A stretch of 64,000 bases of DNA from positions 163,501 through 227,500 of the forward strand of contig JAODUO010000118.1 in the NCBI GenBank assembly GCA_025642075.2. The letters run 5' to 3'. A program made the translations under genes and the position numbers. The notes beneath the pieces were generated by a model that did not search any database, was not told the origin of the DNA, and worked only from the letters and a program-made list of their open reading frames with translations. Below are positions 60,296 to 64,000 of the stretch, piece by piece (positions within the stretch are counted from its first letter, which is position 1; each line of letters opens with the position of its first letter). This stretch comes from Ridgeia piscesae. Its lineage: Eukaryota > Annelida > Polychaeta > Sabellida > Siboglinidae.

Positions 60296-61019
60296 CAAAG
60301 TAATAAGACAAAATTGTGTACAGGGTAAATCTCAACCCATCATAGCCGCTCAGGTTTGGGAAATCGAAGGAGAAAATGAAATTGAAAAGGTTTATAATAT
60401 AGTCCCACGTCAAACAAACCACATTTTCCGTACGATAAGAATAATCGAAAAAAGATACATTCTTTAATGTTTAATTAATATAAAAGATCTGAGACACACT
60501 GCTCTGTCCACCTTGCCCCATTAACACCAGGTGGCGTCGAGTATACATAGATGGAACACCGTTCCTAGGCCGGCACGTTGAACAAACGACACTTGTGGCT
60601 CCTACTTCCGCATGACAATTAACCGAGATTCATCAGTGGGTAATGCTGGATACTGCTAATGTGTTGGCCAAATCCAAAATTACTACAGCCCAAAACCACA
60701 ATGAGGGGCCATTAACGGGAATGTCCTTTCCGAAGTCTAGAACTAGAATTCCCTTGGGGGTTTGGCTCGGCGTCCGACCATGACCTCTAGGATAGTGTCC
60801 TTTATTGGTGACACACACTGATATCACCCTGACACACTTCGTGAAATGACGGGAAGATGACTTTATCTAAGGCTACGGAATAATCCGAAGAAAACAGCGA
60901 TATCGGTTATCCACGTATAGGCGATTTATTTGTCATTTATCACGTGATATGTTGCCCAGAAACAGGTCGGTAATGCAAAGAAAATGGCTGGCGCACATGT
61001 ACACCTTAAACTTTCTTGA

Positions 61020-61376
61020 ATGTGTCCCATTACGTGTCTTCCTATGCCTTTGGATTTCAACAGCAGCCCCTCCCCTCCCTCCTCACTGGAGCCTAAAGAC
61101 AGCGGAACGGAGCGGAGAAACGGAAGTGACTCAGTTGTTAAAGTTTTTCAACAAATTTCCGAGATGCGCAACATACTGATTGTGACATACGCCGATGGCA
61201 AAGTTCTGGATACACGAGTAGAAGTTTGGTGGGCGCCTCGAACAGACCAACCAAACAGCAGTAATCCAGCGACGCGATGCTGTTTGCCCGGCGTCGATAA
61301 CTGGTGTTTGTTTACACTGCCGGCTCAGCGACATTACGACCTCGTCACGCGCCTACGTTCACAGCTTCATCAATGA
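61020..61376 (+). other. Open frame of 118 codons, unidentified
   Basis: GC-richer and CpG-richer than its surroundings. It encodes a Ser/Pro-rich start (MPLDFNSSPSPPSSLEPKDS) and later VKVFQQISEMRNILIVTYAD. No known domain. It could be a first exon of a gene running out of the window, or chance. No donor is proven. Confidence 0.22.
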
Positions 61377-61897
61377 ATGACCGGACAATCAATCATTTTT
61401 CTCAATCAATGTCCACACGGTCAATGTTCACAATGACCATTTTATCGCGCCACGGACGATTGCGGCGAGACACGCGGCGAAGCAATCTAGACGGAGTGCC
61501 CATAAAGCGGGCGAGTAAACAGTAGCAACTAAACGGAATAATCGGTGCCGACGGATTCTGGCGCACACCATTCTCAAGTGTAATGTGCCGCAAGCCAAGG
61601 GTTATGGCGGTGTACGACGTCACAATTAACATATTTACGCGCGATTGTTGACGTAACACGTGTGTTTGTTTCGTCATTGTTCGACACGTATGGGACGTAA
61701 AATTTGACGTCACTTTTGAACGATGAGTTGCTGATACAATAATAATAACTTTCACTTGGCTTTGGTCGGTCGCTACCTCGTCAAAATCGTTTGAAAAACG
61801 GATCTAAAACGGGCATTCAACATAGACACGAAGGATTTGAAGTTGTGGATGGTCGCTTCGTGTTGAGTTAATTGTTGTACTATTTATCGAACTAGCG

Positions 61898-61915
61898 AAT
61901 GTGTGTGTGTGTGTG

Positions 61916-61973
<58 letters not shown>

Positions 61974-62082
61974 CCGGGGGCCGGGGGCCGGGGGCCGGGG
62001 CGGGGGCGTGCCGTGTGTGTGTGTGTGTTTGTGTGTGTGTTTTTGTTTGTTTGTGCGCGTGTGCGCCCGTGTGCGTGTGTGT

Positions 62083-62167
<85 letters not shown>

Positions 62168-62205
62168 TTGTGTGTGTGTTGTTTTGCGTGCGTGCGTGCT
62201 TGTGT
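61898..62205 (+). repeat. (GT)n tract with a GGGGGCC heptamer insert
   Basis: GT repeats on both sides of a G-rich block at 61967-62008 made of about five GGGGGCC units. After 62040 the tract contains GTTT and GCGT variants. Confidence 0.95.
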
Positions 62206-64000
62206 GCGAACGAACGCCCGTGCGCGTTTATGCATGTCAACATATGTGCATGCCCACGGTTTCATTTGAGGAGTTTCGCGTCAATTACGAAAGAAACGTA
62301 GTAGCCTTTATTTTAAAAATTTCCATCGGATAAGGTTCTTTCCGATTTTGGGGTTCCGACCTGCGTTAGACGGACGTGTTTTGACAATTATGCTATATTC
62401 AAAGAGAAAACGTTGCAGTCTGGGAACCAGAAGGGGAATTACCAGTTAGATCGGTGTCACCCCACGGAGCTTGCATAATTCTCTGGTGCTTCCGGGTCGT
62501 TCCAGCGTTTGTTGCAACTACCATTTATCACCAATATTCAGTGCGGCAAGCTCCGGGAAGGAACGATTGTTCTCTCCGAATATGCTAACAAGACACTACG
62601 TGCTTGAGTTCAACTCGTCAATGCTTGCTACCGGTCGTTACTTCACGGAAGTCGGTTAATGGTACATTCAGGAGGTTTCTTCGTGATGGCAACCGGAAGC
62701 GTTGCGCTTGGATGTAGCCACTTAATAAAGCCTCCCCCGTTGTATTGTTAGGCATTGGCACGATTATCAATTTACCGCGCAACCTTGAACATTACTAGTT
62801 TCATCCAGAAGACCTTCAAATTATGTTGGAATAAGTAAAGAAACACGGGACGGTCTGCGTGAGAAATATGTCCGTTACTTGACAAAATGTAATGCCAGTT
62901 ATTGTTTAGGATACAATAATACAATAATATATACCCTCTGCCAGTAATTCGGACGAATATGGATGGGATGTATTGAATACTACGGCATTTTACAGCTGCA
63001 ATAAATATCTAAGAGCAAACAGAAGATTTGTGTAGATTTAACAAGGCATAAATAAAATAAGTTGTTCGGAACAGAAACTATAATGAGTGCGAAAACGTCA
63101 CGAGGGAAACGGGCGTTCAATGAATGTTACGGGAAAATACGACATGGATTAACATGAGACATGGATTAGGTTTCTTGGAACATGAACTTAAAAATATACG
63201 CTAATGTCAACCCTCAGGCCAGTACCATTGCAGTTCCAATATCCTTTGATAATTCAACACACTCACGACTAGTGCTAGTTAGGACAATTGCACTTCATTT
63301 CTGACTAATATTGTACTTACAATATGTTGACTAGTATTTCTATCAATGTTTCAAAGTTGTGCTTTTTGTCCTATATGTATTGTATTTTGTAAGTACTTGT
63401 ACATATTTCATAAACTCATTCTTTTAAGTGCTGGTAAGAAACTCCGGATAATCATGTGCTTACGCGTGTAATTACTAACTTAAAACTACGAAACACCCAT
63501 GTTGTAATATGATGTTCGTTGATAACTTATTAAAGGGTTACTATTATTATTATTTTAAAAACTATTATCATTTGAAGGAAAAAATTGCTTTATTTGACAT
63601 AGTACAATAAATCGATGTCTTATATGACGAAAATAATACTAATTATACGTAAACTTATTATATAAATGGCATATCACCCAAACCAAATTCTTCCAAAAAA
63701 TATTAACGAAATGTTAACAAGTATGTAGTGTAGCTTCCATGATTAATGAGTTTGTTTTTATTGCACAATGTTTATGTGTTGAATAAAGTTGAAATAAAGT
63801 TAGGTTGTTTGTTCTAAATTGTGCATATATATATATAATAGCAAGTTTGCCTTGATAATTGTTTAAAAAGTAAAATGTTACATAATTGGCAAAATGTCGT
63901 GAACTATATGTACTAAGCTTTCATTAAACGATATCTGGAATGTCATTTATTAAAAGTGGCAAATTATGCCTAAGGCATTTCTTTGCAAAAATCATTTTAA
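62206..64000. other. No gene recognised
   Basis: AT-rich to the window end. Small frames (for example 62471-62659) show no family likeness. Confidence 0.45.

Overview
This is a metazoan nuclear window. The genes are intron-rich, with GT-AG introns and kilobase spacing. The interstitial telomeric DNA is of the TTAGGG type, and there are many decayed non-LTR retrotransposons, DNA transposon remnants, very long microsatellites and minisatellites. A marine invertebrate or basal chordate is likely. The species cannot be fixed from sequence. The habit of minisatellites abutting splice sites recalls what I remember being described in amphioxus introns, but I cannot check that.

Layout. 1-6 kb: no gene, TA/GA microsatellites and a LINE 3' fragment. 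6.06-12.28 kb (+): a complete six-exon NDUFS3 gene (mitochondrial complex I). 13.4-15.5 kb: a deleted CR1/L2-like LINE and a tRNA-derived SINE. 15.7-21.4 kb (-): a three-exon FAM69/DIPK1 gene whose second intron is almost wholly a 24-bp minisatellite of about 165 copies. 23.4-25.1 kb (-): a BTB-BACK-Kelch (KLHL) gene with one coding exon. 28.9-39.6 kb (-): a VPS9D1 orthologue rebuilt from about 14 exons, with CTCF-like motifs upstream and in exon 3. 40-49 kb: microsatellites, an RTE-like LINE end, a hAT-type MITE and weak exon candidates. 49.3-55.5 kb (-): a broken pogo/Tigger-type transposase, expanded inside its C-terminal region by about 130 copies of a 30-bp repeat and split in its catalytic domain by about 550 bp of telomeric repeat. 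56-64 kb: LINE and MITE fragments, long AC/TA tracts, no firm gene.

The four cellular genes (NADH oxidation, ER pseudokinase-like protein, ubiquitin-ligase adaptor, Rab5-type exchange factor) have no evident common pathway. The most striking structural theme is that five introns in three of these genes carry tandem repeats whose unit contains the adjacent exon's own splice site. These look like minisatellites seeded from splice junctions.
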